Shown here piece after piece: positions 32,947 through 42,503 of a stretch of 64,000 nucleotides of DNA. The notes beneath the pieces are model-generated. The model did not search any database, was not told where the DNA came from, and was given only the letters and a program-made list of their open reading frames with translations. Every line of letters begins with the position of its first letter. The first letter of the stretch is position 1. Source of the stretch: Planctobacterium marinum (lineage in GTDB: Bacteria; Pseudomonadota; Gammaproteobacteria; Enterobacterales; Alteromonadaceae); contig NZ_AP027272.1 of the NCBI RefSeq assembly GCF_036322805.1, positions 310,001-374,000 on the forward strand, read 5' to 3'. The position numbers were made by a program, and so were the translations under genes.

Positions 32947-32968
32947 CTGACTTAATTGTTTAAGTCAG
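32947..32968. promoter_or_regulatory. Perfect 9-bp inverted repeat before the ToxR/CadC-like gene
   Basis: CTGACTTAA (32947-32955) and TTAAGTCAG (32960-32968) are exact inverted copies with a TTGT loop. The downstream bases are not T-rich, so an intrinsic terminator is unlikely though not excluded. The element ends 22 bases upstream of the winged-helix regulator start, a natural place for an autoregulatory site. Confidence 0.5.
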
Positions 32969-32990
32969 GTTCTGCGCTTCCACTGCCCCC

Positions 32991-34412
32991 ATGATATTTA
33001 AGATCGCTCATTTCGAGCTTAATACTGATACACGTGAACTGGTAGACGGCGAGCGTAAACAGTTGATTCGCCCTAAGACCATGGCGCTGCTACTTTACCT
33101 GATGGAGCGCCAAGGTGCCTTGGTCACTAAAAGCCAGCTATTAGAGGAAGTCTGGGACGATGTGACCGTTCACGAAGGGGTGATTTTTCAGTCCATCAGA
33201 GAAATCAGAACTTTGTTTGGCGATCTTAGCGTGGTGCAAAATCATCCCAGGAAAGGCTATCAATGGCTGATCCCGGTGCAGAGACGGGAAAGCCCAGCGG
33301 CAGTAGCGAATAACTTTGATGAATCCGGTCCAGTAATCAGTAAAAAAGGCGTTGTTGCTGCACTGTTTTTTGCCGTGATAGTGGTTGTTGCCATTGCCTG
33401 GCACTTTACCCCAATGACGCCGCAAACTTTGTTGCAGTTGTCGGTGCAAAACCGCATCGACAGAAATGACCTGGACCTCTTGCAACAAGAAAAAATTGCA
33501 GCGTTTGCGGCGAATCTCCAGCAATCCCTTACAGACATAGAAGTCAGCACGGCGAACCTTGAACCGCCACCAATCGACTCCGTAAGCACTAATGCAAAAA
33601 ACTGGGCTCTGGATATCAAGCTTTATGGCGATATTTACGATTTTAAACTGGTTTATTCCCTCAAAAACCATGAACTCACTATCAGCAACGCCATTTTAAG
33701 TTATTCCCTTGAGGATGCATTTGCGGCTTTAAATGATCAGGTTACACATATAGTTCAAGGTCATATCAATAAGCAACAACAGCAATGGTCTGAATTTGTA
33801 GAAGTGGTCACTGCTTTTGAGACAGACTGGGAAATGGCGCTACCGAAGTTAAAACAATTTGTTTCCCGGTTTCCCGATAACATTGAAGCGCAATTGATGT
33901 TGTCTCGGTTGCTGTTATGGCAATCTCAACAAGAAACAGCATTGCATTACTGTGAGCAAGCACTTAGTAACCCGAAACTGACTTCCTCACAGCAGGCGAG
34001 ATTTCAGCTATTGAAAGCTCAAGCGCTTTATCCCGGCTCAGCACCAAACGCGTTACTGGCGATAAAGCAAGGATTGACGTTAGCGGTTGAAAAAGATGCC
34101 TGGCTGGTAAGGGCTGAGTTAGAAGAGCTACAAGGCGACATGTTGCGACAACAGGGTGATGTTGTTGTGGCGCTGCGCAGTTACCTCAAGGCGCAATCTA
34201 TATATGATGAGATCAACTTGCCAGTTAATGCCGCGGGATTGAAGCTAAAGCTCAGTGGTTTACATCTGGACATGGGGCAACTGGCGATGGCGCAGCGCTT
34301 TTACCAACAGGCCCGTCAGGAAATTCAATCCCGTGAAATGTCGTTTCTTTATGGCCAGCTGGAGGAGTATGCACGATTGATTGAACCACAAATTCAGGGA
34401 TTGCAAAACTGA
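32991..34412 (+). CDS. ToxR/CadC-like membrane-anchored transcriptional regulator with TPR region
   Basis: 473 residues. Residues about 5-97 form an OmpR-type winged helix (RPKTMALLLYLMERQGALVTK, EEVWDDVTVHEGVIFQSIRE, RKGYQWLIPV). A single membrane helix at about 120-139 is followed by a periplasmic part whose C-terminal half shows helical, TPR-like repeats (PDNIEAQLMLSRLLLWQ, ARFQLLKAQALYPGSAPNAL). Such proteins bind DNA from the membrane in response to a periplasmic cue. The target is unknown; the adjacent inverted repeat may be its own operator. Its 3' end overlaps the convergent zinc-ribbon gene by 19 bases. Confidence 0.88.
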   Translation: MIFKIAHFELNTDTRELVDGERKQLIRPKTMALLLYLMERQGALVTKSQLLEEVWDDVTVHEGVIFQSIREIRTLFGDLSVVQNHPRKGYQWLIPVQRRESPAAVANNFDESGPVISKKGVVAALFFAVIVVVAIAWHFTPMTPQTLLQLSVQNRIDRNDLDLLQQEKIAAFAANLQQSLTDIEVSTANLEPPPIDSVSTNAKNWALDIKLYGDIYDFKLVYSLKNHELTISNAILSYSLEDAFAALNDQVTHIVQGHINKQQQQWSEFVEVVTAFETDWEMALPKLKQFVSRFPDNIEAQLMLSRLLLWQSQQETALHYCEQALSNPKLTSSQQARFQLLKAQALYPGSAPNALLAIKQGLTLAVEKDAWLVRAELEELQGDMLRQQGDVVVALRSYLKAQSIYDEINLPVNAAGLKLKLSGLHLDMGQLAMAQRFYQQARQEIQSREMSFLYGQLEEYARLIEPQIQGLQN

Positions 34413-35185
34413 CATGTGCCCGGGTCAGCTGGCTCATCGAACCTTTCAGCAATTTCTTCATGTTGGCATCGTTCACACACTTTTATGGTGGCTTTGATTT
34501 GTTCCGTGGGCAAATGACACCAACTGCATAAACGGCCCTTTTGGGCTTCTTTCACCACAAAATCCAGTGCCTGACATTCAGGGCAATGGGACTGCAAGCG
34601 AGTAGCCAGGTCCTGCGCCGCTTTGGCAATCATGATTTGTCGTTCCGGACAATGCATGGCCCGAAGATCTGGCTGTAATGTGATTGGAAAACTAAGCTCA
34701 TTTGAGTCAGCCATGGTGAGCAACTGCTCAGCAAATAGCCTTTTGTGAATTTTTTCGGGTGTGTGCCAAAGCCAGGCTTGCTGAGGGAAGTTTTTAAGCT
34801 GTGCAGCTAAATCGCGCGGGGCTTGCGCTTTTAGATTATTGATTTTGCAGGGCCCATTGGCCAAAGCATAAACGGCAACCCCTTGCTCATTGTCGTAAAA
34901 GCAGAGTATTTCTTCGTTCCAATTCATAAAACCGGGCATGGGGCCACCGCCAAAGCTACCTTCACTGCCCAGCCCATAACGGTTGCCGCTTAGTTCACAT
35001 GCTTTTATTGCCTTGACCAGGGCCGCTTCTTTGGGGGTTAACTTGCGTTCTATTTCGCCTGAAAAGGTGCCCAAGCTGTCTGTGTTAAATTCTGAATTTT
35101 CCACCAGTGAATAGCCAAGCGGCTCCAGTTCGGGGGCGATATGCGCCCCTTTCTGATGCTTGCTACACAGCACGATGTCTGGCAT
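34394..35185 (-). CDS. Conserved zinc-ribbon protein of unknown function (DUF6671-like)
   Basis: 263 residues, no signal peptide or membrane segment. The N-terminal two thirds is an alpha/beta region with glycine-rich GNRYGLGSEGSFGGGPMPGF. The C-terminal 70 residues contain four CxxC pairs (CPEC, CSWC, CERC, CQFC), enough for two zinc ribbons. I think it belongs to the family labelled DUF6671, but this is from memory. It is the last gene of the dabB-dabA-cysD unit and overlaps cysD by one base, so it is co-translated with it. Function unknown. Confidence 0.72.
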   Translation of the reverse strand: MPDIVLCSKHQKGAHIAPELEPLGYSLVENSEFNTDSLGTFSGEIERKLTPKEAALVKAIKACELSGNRYGLGSEGSFGGGPMPGFMNWNEEILCFYDNEQGVAVYALANGPCKINNLKAQAPRDLAAQLKNFPQQAWLWHTPEKIHKRLFAEQLLTMADSNELSFPITLQPDLRAMHCPERQIMIAKAAQDLATRLQSHCPECQALDFVVKEAQKGRLCSWCHLPTEQIKATIKVCERCQHEEIAERFDEPADPGTCQFCNP

Positions 35186-36105
35186 TAAAAATAACCTTCC
35201 AGCTTCTTTTTCTCCATGGAGCCAGACTGGTCTTTATCCAGTAGGCGTCCCTGACGTTCACTGCTGGTGGATAATAGCATTTCCTGGATAATCATGGGCA
35301 ACGTAGTGGCGTCGCTTTCAATGGCACCGGTTTGTGGGTAACAACCCAACGTTCTGAAGCGTATCCAGCGCGGCTTCAGAGTTTGTTTTTCCTCTTCTGT
35401 TAAAAACGGCAGCATGCGTTCGTCATCCAGTGCCAGGATAGTACCACTGTCTTTGTCCAACCAGCTCATGCGTTCGGAAGCAAAATACAGGGGAACCAGG
35501 TCAATGTTTTGCTGATAAATGTATTGCCAGATATCCAATTCAGTCCAGTTGGACAAGGGGAATACCCGGATGTTTTCGCCGCCAGAGATCTCTGCATTGT
35601 AGTTCTGCCACAACTCAGGACGTTGGTTTTTCGGATCCCAGCGATGTTCTTTGGTGCGCAAAGAAAAGCAGCGCTCTTTAGCTCGCGATTTCTCCTCATC
35701 TCTGCGCGCTCCGCCCAGCGCAGCATCAAACTTATGCTTATCAAGCGCCTGCTTTAAGGCCTGGGTTTTCATTTGGTCGTTATAAATCACAGAGCCGGAG
35801 CGAATAGGATGAACTCCCATATCCAGCGCTTCCTGGTTGGTATAGACCTCAAGATTCAAGTCCAGTTTGTCCACCAGCTTATCGCGAAATTGCGCCATCT
35901 CGGCAAATTCCCAGGTGGTATCCACGTGCAACAGGGTAAAAGGTACTTTACCGGGGAAAAAGGCTTTTCTCGCCAGGTGCAGCATCACCGTGGAGTCTTT
36001 CCCGATAGAATACATCATGCAGGGATTATCAAATGCTGCCGCGGCTTCACGGATAATGTGGATGCTCTCTGCTTCCAGTTGTTGTAAATGGCTTAACGTT
36101 TTCAT
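35185..36105 (-). CDS. cysD: Sulfate adenylyltransferase subunit 2 (CysD)
   Basis: 306 residues from the ATG at 36105. This start has AAGG 7 bases upstream and overlaps the dabA stop by one base (TAATG). The sequence is fully canonical: the PP-loop [69 protein letters not shown] and the SERQGR...[12 protein letters not shown] tail. CysD forms ATP sulfurylase with the GTPase CysN, making adenylyl sulfate from sulfate and ATP. No cysN, cysC or cysH is next to it; instead it sits in a dab operon. Either it works with a CysN encoded elsewhere or has been recruited for another task. Confidence 0.94.
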   Translation of the reverse strand: MKTLSHLQQLEAESIHIIREAAAAFDNPCMMYSIGKDSTVMLHLARKAFFPGKVPFTLLHVDTTWEFAEMAQFRDKLVDKLDLNLEVYTNQEALDMGVHPIRSGSVIYNDQMKTQALKQALDKHKFDAALGGARRDEEKSRAKERCFSLRTKEHRWDPKNQRPELWQNYNAEISGGENIRVFPLSNWTELDIWQYIYQQNIDLVPLYFASERMSWLDKDSGTILALDDERMLPFLTEEEKQTLKPRWIRFRTLGCYPQTGAIESDATTLPMIIQEMLLSTSSERQGRLLDKDQSGSMEKKKLEGYF

Positions 36106-38510
36106 TAATGACCTTCTTCCTGTGTGATCCAATCGCCTTTATACAGTCGATGTATTTGTTTGGTTTCCTGCCAGCTAAACAAATATAACCAGTCGTTATC
36201 TATCAGCTGCTTGATGTGTGAGTGTTTGTTAACAATGCCTTCTATCGCTTCTTGCGGTGCCGCGATATAGACGCTTAGACGCTGTGGCGTATGCATCCAG
36301 CGCTTGCCATCGTGTAGTGATTGCATCGATAGTCCGATGCGCAAATCACCACCATTGCCTTCAAATACGCCAATGTTGCCCGCTACTGCGTTGTGCAGCA
36401 CCTTGTTACCGCAACCCCATTTCAGGTTGTCGGTTACTGAGGCGTTGTATTGCATGTTGATCCAGTTAGTCACCACCATAGGCGCGGTAATTAAAAGTTC
36501 CAGTACTGAATAATCAGAATCGTTTTGCCAGTCATAATCATGCAAGAATACCTTGCCTTTTAAATTGAGGGCTTTGGTGCGCTGTCTGGGGGCAATAATA
36601 AAACTGTGATTGCCCGCCAGTCCCCATTCGGGACGCACTTGCGACCAATCGTAACTGCGTTTTCGATAGGCTTTTTGACGCTTTTCTGGTGTCAGTTTGG
36701 CCAGCTTTTCGTCCACATCAGCGGTTCGCTCCAGTTGCGCGATTTGTGTGGCATTGCGCAACCACTGTCGCTGCTGTTCACTCAGTTCATCGTCGAAGCA
36801 GCTTATTTCATCTGTGGTGGTATTGTGTAGTGCTGCAACAAAATGGGTTGTATCAGGTATTGTAATGCCTAATTTTTTCAATTCGACGCGTACCGCTTCA
36901 TTGTTCAAAAGCTGGGTGAGAATACGCACGTTTACCTCACCTGATTGGCCGCCACAGGCACCACAATCCAGGCCTGCAGCATGGAGGTTATTGGTAGTAC
37001 AACTGGCGTGACCGACTAACAGAACCTGTTCTGCGTAGTTCTGAATGCCCAGTGCGCCGAGGATCCCTTTAGCCAATTCGGCACAGTCTTGAATGGAGAG
37101 TGTTTCACCGTCGCGACTGAGTTGCCACTGTGATTCGTGACTTAAACTGCTCACCGGGTTTTCCTGCTTTCCGGGAAACCACATATTTTTCAGTAGTTTA
37201 AAGCCATACCACCAACCCGCTGATTCCACCAAAGAAAAAGAGCCGGTTGGGCTATAACTCCAGCGCAACCAGTTGGCTTGGTTCTTAATCGGGCGCAGGC
37301 GAGTGACATTACCAGTGCGCTCTGAAACATCTATTTGTGGGGCCAATAAGCCGGGAAGTTGCGGCCGCTGTAGCTTAGTGCCTGTAGGCGCATAGGCCAC
37401 GGGCATACCGAAAAAACCGGCAAAGCCACGGGTTTCAATACCGTTATCCTGTTGCTCCAGGGCGCGGCGGATGATTTCTGAGCGCACATCAATACAAAAT
37501 ACCGCTTGCAGCGTGGGCTTTGGCTCCGGCGCATCGCTGGTGGTTCGCAACTGCTTTTGTAACTGTTGTTGTTGGGTCAACTCATGGGCGGTATGCCAAA
37601 CCCATAGTGCTTTTTGATGGCGATGATGCTCTTGAAACCTGGCGCCAATACTTTGTTGTTCTTGCTGCCATTTTTCAGCTACAGCAGTTTGTACGCCAGA
37701 GCTGATATGCTTTAAGTGACGCCAGATTATAAGCTCCCAAGCCAGTCTCACTGCCAGCAAAGGCATCATGTCGTCACTTGTATTCTGCCAGCGACGATAG
37801 GCCACATAAGCCGCCCAGCCATTGATATCCAATAACAGGGCATACAGATAGTCTTCCTGTATTGATTCTTGCACCTCCAACTCAGCCATGGCGATTTCAA
37901 ATAATGCCTCAGGTGATTCGGGCAAGGTGCTAATGGACTGTGCCAGTTTGGTTTCTCCCATCAAAACGCCAATACCATTGTCTTTGATGATGTTGTTACG
38001 CCAACTTTTGTAAAAGCAATGCTGGCTATTTTCACCCTCAATGCGTTCAAGGATGGCATTAGATTGATAGAACGCCGCGCAAAATTGGCTGATTTGCTGG
38101 ATAATTTCGTCATGCCAGGATACCTGATGCTCCGTTCGAAATTGGTCCACCAGTCCAGATAAGTTTTTCCAGCTCGCAGGGGCGACACTTTCTGTTGTCA
38201 GCTTCAGTGCAGGCAGCCCTTGTTGATAGTCGTGAATCAGGGCCGCTTGCTGCAAGGCGTTATCACTGATCTTGCCCTGTTGATAAGCCTCTATCCAGAA
38301 AGACTTGGGCATTAGGGACTGAACACCAGCTAATGCCGCGAGGCGTATGGCAACATCAGAAAATGAGTCTTGCTTGAGCTCCCAATAGGGATTTACCGCA
38401 ATGAGCTTGTCCAAAGGCCAATTGGGTGCAATACGCGTGCACACATCAGCCACACAGTCGTGAATGGACGGTGAAGCTGGCTGTTGCAGGTGAGATTGAG
38501 CCGTATTCAT
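36105..38510 (-). CDS. dabA: DabA, inorganic carbon uptake subunit (DUF2309)
   Basis: 801 residues, soluble. DUF2309 features include [15 protein letters not shown] near the N-terminus and a beta-carbonic-anhydrase-like zinc site. By my count the ligands are C339 and D341 (CIDVRSE), H501 (VGHAS) and C516 (GLDCGACGG), matching in order and the H-to-C spacing of 15 the residues reported for Halothiobacillus DabA. DabA with DabB forms an energy-coupled bicarbonate/CO2 trapping system at the inner membrane. Here dabB is upstream (14-base gap) and cysD overlaps its stop. Catalytic residues appear complete, so a functional protein is expected. Confidence 0.92.
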   Translation of the reverse strand: MNTAQSHLQQPASPSIHDCVADVCTRIAPNWPLDKLIAVNPYWELKQDSFSDVAIRLAALAGVQSLMPKSFWIEAYQQGKISDNALQQAALIHDYQQGLPALKLTTESVAPASWKNLSGLVDQFRTEHQVSWHDEIIQQISQFCAAFYQSNAILERIEGENSQHCFYKSWRNNIIKDNGIGVLMGETKLAQSISTLPESPEALFEIAMAELEVQESIQEDYLYALLLDINGWAAYVAYRRWQNTSDDMMPLLAVRLAWELIIWRHLKHISSGVQTAVAEKWQQEQQSIGARFQEHHRHQKALWVWHTAHELTQQQQLQKQLRTTSDAPEPKPTLQAVFCIDVRSEIIRRALEQQDNGIETRGFAGFFGMPVAYAPTGTKLQRPQLPGLLAPQIDVSERTGNVTRLRPIKNQANWLRWSYSPTGSFSLVESAGWWYGFKLLKNMWFPGKQENPVSSLSHESQWQLSRDGETLSIQDCAELAKGILGALGIQNYAEQVLLVGHASCTTNNLHAAGLDCGACGGQSGEVNVRILTQLLNNEAVRVELKKLGITIPDTTHFVAALHNTTTDEISCFDDELSEQQRQWLRNATQIAQLERTADVDEKLAKLTPEKRQKAYRKRSYDWSQVRPEWGLAGNHSFIIAPRQRTKALNLKGKVFLHDYDWQNDSDYSVLELLITAPMVVTNWINMQYNASVTDNLKWGCGNKVLHNAVAGNIGVFEGNGGDLRIGLSMQSLHDGKRWMHTPQRLSVYIAAPQEAIEGIVNKHSHIKQLIDNDWLYLFSWQETKQIHRLYKGDWITQEEGH

Positions 38511-38524
38511 AAATCCTCCGATAA

Positions 38525-40042
38525 CTATTGAGATTGCTTAAGCGGCAAGGTTGATTTGGCTACTGGCCAAAAACGCAACGTGGAGCGAGTAAACCATTCG
38601 TCCAGATACAGTCCGGCAAATAACGCTGCGGATAGTCTTTGTACCCAAGGTTTATGATGGGCAAAGCGCAGGTGCAAACCAAACACAAACATGTTGATAA
38701 ATACCAGGCAGGCGAACACATCCTCGGCGCTTAAAAATGTGATACCTTGGCCATCAAAAAACTGCCCGAAACTGGTCTTGAGCAACACATAACAGCCTGT
38801 GAGTACCACGGCAGCAATGACAGCTGTAGACTTTTGCGCACTGGTGGCCATAAGGATGGTAATACCCATCCACAGCAGAACCCAAGGGGCGATGGGGCCT
38901 TGCTCGTGGAACAGAGTGAATGCCCCGGCGATTACCGCCAGGCTGAAAGCGCCAGCAGGTAGCCAATAGCGGGCCGGAGCACGTAATTTGCCGCTCAGTT
39001 CCTGTTGTAACTGTTCGTTAACGGCATTGCCTGAATTCAGGAAGGCAAAGGCTTTATAAAGGGAATGCGCTACCAGGTGTAATAACGCCAGCGAATACAA
39101 ACCCAAGGCGCACTCTATTAGCATCAATCCCATTTGTGCGGAAGTCGACCAGGCAAGGCGCACTTTGACACTGACCCGGGTTAATAAGATAAGGGAAGCC
39201 AGCAGGGTACTTATTCCAGCAATAACCAGTAATGTCCAGCGACCATAAGCCGAAAACTCAATTAGCGGACTGAACAAAATCAACAGATAACCACCAAGGT
39301 TAATAATACCCGCGTGCAGCAGAGCACTTACTGGGGTAGGGGCTTCGACGACTTTAATCAACCAACCGTGCACGGGGAGTTGGGCACACTTTATCAGCGC
39401 CGCAAGAGCAATCAAGACGGCGGCAGTGTGCTCTAAATATGCGCTACCTGTGCCAATGTTCGTTAATAGCTCATCGATGAATAAAGTTTGATGAGCCATG
39501 TAGAGCAGTGCAAACGCACCCAATAAACACAACTCAGCCAGGCGTGCCAAGATAAACTTTTTGTGAGCCGCAAGAATGGCTCGAGGACGCTCAGGATAAA
39601 GGGTTAAAAGCTTGTGCAGGCATAAGCTGATTGCCACCCAGCTCAGCAAGAAAATGACCAGATGGTTAGTGAGTAGTGTTACCGAAACAGCGGTCAGGGT
39701 TAGCATCATCCAGCGGAAAAACCGCGGGTAGCATGCTTCCGCAGATAAATAATTGTGAGAGAAGCGCAGGATGATCATGGCGATGAACATCACCAAGGGC
39801 AATATAATGCTGTTAACAGTAGTAAACTTGAAAAGCGCGCCGTGACTGGCGCTAATCACATTGCCATTGAGCAATACTGAAGCGCTGCTGATGAGCAATA
39901 AGGCTAAACCTGAAGTCCAGAGTGTCACTCTATAAATTGTGCTCCTGCTGTTGCTTGTCTTCGCCCGACCTCCTAACCAACCCATCATTGCCCATACACC
40001 GGGCAAGAATAAAAACGAACCTGCTAGCCACCAACTTTGCAT
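38525..40042 (-). CDS. dabB: DabB, NuoL-like membrane subunit of the inorganic carbon pump
   Basis: 505 residues from the ATG at 40042, chosen for the AGAGGT site just upstream and because the extra 14 upstream codons encode a hydrophilic tail. About fourteen hydrophobic segments and the NADH dehydrogenase subunit 5 / proton-translocating motif regions are visible (CAQLPVHGWLIKVVEAPTPVSALLHAGIINLGG in pieces, HLVAHSLYKAFAFLNSG). DabB carries the cation flux that powers DabA. Pairing with dabA and the lack of other complex I or Mrp genes support DabB over NuoL or MrpA. Confidence 0.92.
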   Translation of the reverse strand: MQSWWLAGSFLFLPGVWAMMGWLGGRAKTSNSRSTIYRVTLWTSGLALLLISSASVLLNGNVISASHGALFKFTTVNSIILPLVMFIAMIILRFSHNYLSAEACYPRFFRWMMLTLTAVSVTLLTNHLVIFLLSWVAISLCLHKLLTLYPERPRAILAAHKKFILARLAELCLLGAFALLYMAHQTLFIDELLTNIGTGSAYLEHTAAVLIALAALIKCAQLPVHGWLIKVVEAPTPVSALLHAGIINLGGYLLILFSPLIEFSAYGRWTLLVIAGISTLLASLILLTRVSVKVRLAWSTSAQMGLMLIECALGLYSLALLHLVAHSLYKAFAFLNSGNAVNEQLQQELSGKLRAPARYWLPAGAFSLAVIAGAFTLFHEQGPIAPWVLLWMGITILMATSAQKSTAVIAAVVLTGCYVLLKTSFGQFFDGQGITFLSAEDVFACLVFINMFVFGLHLRFAHHKPWVQRLSAALFAGLYLDEWFTRSTLRFWPVAKSTLPLKQSQ

Positions 40043-40107
40043 AACCACCTCTTGCGAATGCTTTAAGTGGCGGCAGTTTGCCAAAACAAAAATATTAAAT
40101 AAAATAG

Positions 40108-40124
40108 ATATAATTTAATTATAT
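40108..40124. promoter_or_regulatory. AT-rich perfect dyad between dabB and the LysR gene
   Basis: ATATAATT-T-AATTATAT is an exact 8-bp inverted repeat around one base. It lies in the divergent promoter region, 65 bases upstream of dabB and 20 bases upstream of the LysR start. LysR-type regulators bind interrupted AT-rich dyads (T-N11-A) here, so it is a plausible operator; AT-rich promoters can also produce such dyads by chance. Confidence 0.5.
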
Positions 40125-40144
40125 GTTCGCCAAAAGAGAACGAT

Positions 40145-41023
40145 ATGTCTAAGCGACTGAATTACCACCATTTGTATTATTTCTGGCAGGTAGCCAAGAA
40201 CGGCAAATTAACCGATGTCGCCAAGGAATTACACGTTTCTCAATCTGCCTTGTCGGCACAAATCAAACAACTGGAACATCAGATGGACACGCTATTGTTT
40301 TTACGAGACGGTCGTAGATTATCACTAACCGACACCGGCAAGCGGGTATTTGGCTATGCTCAGGATATCTTTGCCAAAGGTAAAGAACTGGAGCTGCTGC
40401 TCAGTCAAGGGATTGAATCCGACAATCATCTCTCTATTGGGGTGATGACAAACCTCTCTCGAAATTTTGTCGAGGCATTTATCAAACCTCTAATGAGTAA
40501 CAAAGACGTGAGCTTCTCTTTGCATACCCGAGGTTTGGCTAATTTGCTCAAAGGCTTAAACAAGCGCGATTTTGATATTGTGCTTACCAATTGCTCTATT
40601 GCTGAACAGCAGCCTGAACAAAATTTACAACAGCATTTGGTGGCGCAACAACCTGTGGCTATTATCGGACACCCAGATATCAAGCCTGTGAGTGATTTCC
40701 CCATAGGCTATGAGGATGTTCACTGGTTGCTACCTAACAAGGGCACCGCCATTCGCTCTGCGTTTGAATTTTTCTGTATGCGCAATAATTACAAACCCAA
40801 AATTATGGCGGAAGTGGATGACATGGCCATGTTGCGACTGTTAACCCGCGATACTGATGCCTGCGCGGTAATGCCGCCAGTTGTTGTAAAGGATGAAATT
40901 AACAATCAGTTATTGTCGGTTTATCAGGAAATTCCTGAGGCATTTGAGCCTTTTTATGCCACTACCATCGACCAGGCGGCGTTCCCCAAAATATTCGGAG
41001 AACTGATGAACTTTGAATTTTAA
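40145..41023 (+). CDS. LysR-family regulator (NhaR-like), divergent from the dab operon
   Basis: 292 residues. The helix-turn-helix is LNYHHLYYFWQVAKNGKLTD followed by VAKELHVSQSALSAQIKQLE, and the wording NYHHLYYFW is characteristic of the NhaR branch. A substrate-binding domain follows (LSIGVMTNLSRNFVEAFI, DFDIVLTN). LysR genes are frequently adjacent to dab operons, and divergent placement suggests it controls dabB-dabA-cysD in response to CO2/bicarbonate or an ion cue. The 3' end overlaps the convergent carotenoid oxygenase-like gene by four bases. Confidence 0.9.
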   Translation: MSKRLNYHHLYYFWQVAKNGKLTDVAKELHVSQSALSAQIKQLEHQMDTLLFLRDGRRLSLTDTGKRVFGYAQDIFAKGKELELLLSQGIESDNHLSIGVMTNLSRNFVEAFIKPLMSNKDVSFSLHTRGLANLLKGLNKRDFDIVLTNCSIAEQQPEQNLQQHLVAQQPVAIIGHPDIKPVSDFPIGYEDVHWLLPNKGTAIRSAFEFFCMRNNYKPKIMAEVDDMAMLRLLTRDTDACAVMPPVVVKDEINNQLLSVYQEIPEAFEPFYATTIDQAAFPKIFGELMNFEF

Positions 41024-42495
41024 CCAGATATAAAACTGCCATGAAATCCCAGCGGCAAATGGCGCTTCATAGTGGCTGTTACTATGGGACCTGCGCTGAT
41101 GGCATTGTGCAAAAACAGGTTTAATCCGGTTTGCTGTTTGCGCATATCCAAAAAGGTTTGAATGACATATTTGTCCTTCTGGTTTTTACCCGAAATCAGT
41201 AAGGGCTCTTCCGCCACCACATATTCAGGGTAATCAAAGTGTTCTTCGTAACCAGTATCCGGATTGTATGTGGTCAGGGCATCATTGCGCACACCGGTTT
41301 TTTGTCGCACCCCTACGCCTGTTAATGATGTTCCGTGGGAATAGCCTTGTTCGTCAAAAGAAGGAAATTCCATGACGACATCAGAAGTGAATTGCTTAAT
41401 CTTTTTGCTATTTAGATTGGCAATTATGGTGCTGACTTTGGCCTGTTTATCCAGGCTGCGATGCTGGTTATTAATGCGCTGAGTTTTATTGCTCTGCATC
41501 AAACTGGCATCTTGATACCAGCAGAGGTTTACGCCAATTTCGTGCTTATGCTGCCAGGCGTTACCAAAATGAAAGACAAAACCGGCGGGCAATTCAAACC
41601 AATGCTGCTTTGCCAGGTCGGCTTTTTCCAGGATCAATAAACGCGAAGCTTGCTCTGGACGCCAGGCAAATTTGTCCACATAGGTTTGGCCTTGTCCGTG
41701 CTCATATTGATAGGGCGGTAACAAAAAAATCAGATGCTGTTCGGTTTGGGCAAAGTCGTGAATGTATCCCGCCATTGGCAAGGTAACAGGTTGCACTTTT
41801 TGGATGCCATTTTCCTGCGAGAGCAAGTAAACAAACAACATACCGTTTTTACCCGCATATGGAGCAAATCCAAAGTTCCACAACAGGCCATCTTTCTCAG
41901 GTAGCGGATGAGCTGAAAAGGGCATGTGGATCATATCTTCCCGCCAATCCATCCGGCCCAGGGTTTCTAAGGTATCGGGGTCCAGTCGGTAAGCCGAGCC
42001 ACCTTCCCACAAGGCTAGTAACTCGTCATTCCATGGCTGCACCGCGATATTGGCCTGGTTGGTGGTGTCATTGTTTCTAACGGGCAGGGTATTGTCTAAG
42101 TGGGTACCCGCGTGTTGATACAAGAATCGCTGCGCGGCTTCTTCCCGCAGGAAGCGTTCAGTTTGTACCATTTTCCCTTGGTGAATAATGCCATCCTGGT
42201 TGAGCACAAACTGTTGCACCATGCCATCGCCATCAAACCAATGCTCAGTTTGCATGCCGCCTCTTTCAGATAACGCCGGTCCATTGCGAAACAAGACGCC
42301 TCGCAAATCTTCAGGCAGCTTGCCTTCTAATGACATGGCCAAGGGGTCGAATTGGGTTTGACGAACCGATTGAAAACCCAGAGACCAATCAATGTCGGTG
42401 TTGCTAAAAGCCGTGGCTGATTTTGCCAGCACTCCAGGCATAGCGGATAGCGCCCCCAGCGCGCCTAATGATTGTAGAAAATGACGTCGTTGCAT
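41020..42495 (-). CDS. Carotenoid oxygenase-family protein with twin-arginine signal
   Basis: 491 residues. The N-terminus MQRRHFLQSLGALGALSAM is a Tat-type signal (RR motif), so a folded, cofactor-containing protein is exported. The RPE65/carotenoid cleavage dioxygenase family is indicated by GVLFRNGPALSERGG, EHWFDGDGMVQQF, FSAHPLPEKDGLLWNFG, YIHDFAQTEQHLIF and the C-terminal GFHGSFI. Family enzymes hold Fe(II) through four histidines; candidates are in FSAHP, YIHDF, FVFHFGN and LGFHG. It cleaves a carotenoid, stilbene or lignin-like double bond; substrate unknown. Followed after 8 bases upstream-wise by the DUF2141 gene, its likely operon partner. Confidence 0.9.
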   Translation of the reverse strand: MQRRHFLQSLGALGALSAMPGVLAKSATAFSNTDIDWSLGFQSVRQTQFDPLAMSLEGKLPEDLRGVLFRNGPALSERGGMQTEHWFDGDGMVQQFVLNQDGIIHQGKMVQTERFLREEAAQRFLYQHAGTHLDNTLPVRNNDTTNQANIAVQPWNDELLALWEGGSAYRLDPDTLETLGRMDWREDMIHMPFSAHPLPEKDGLLWNFGFAPYAGKNGMLFVYLLSQENGIQKVQPVTLPMAGYIHDFAQTEQHLIFLLPPYQYEHGQGQTYVDKFAWRPEQASRLLILEKADLAKQHWFELPAGFVFHFGNAWQHKHEIGVNLCWYQDASLMQSNKTQRINNQHRSLDKQAKVSTIIANLNSKKIKQFTSDVVMEFPSFDEQGYSHGTSLTGVGVRQKTGVRNDALTTYNPDTGYEEHFDYPEYVVAEEPLLISGKNQKDKYVIQTFLDMRKQQTGLNLFLHNAISAGPIVTATMKRHLPLGFHGSFISG

Positions 42496-42503
42496 AGCTA
42501 ATC

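Noticed and set aside
34394-36105. A cysDN sulfate-activation operon
   Set aside because: Only cysD is present; the following gene is an uncharacterised zinc-ribbon protein and not the GTPase CysN.
38525-40042. A complex I (NuoL) or Mrp antiporter gene
   Set aside because: The protein is NuoL-like, but it is paired directly with DUF2309/DabA and no other nuo or mrp genes are present, which fits DabB.
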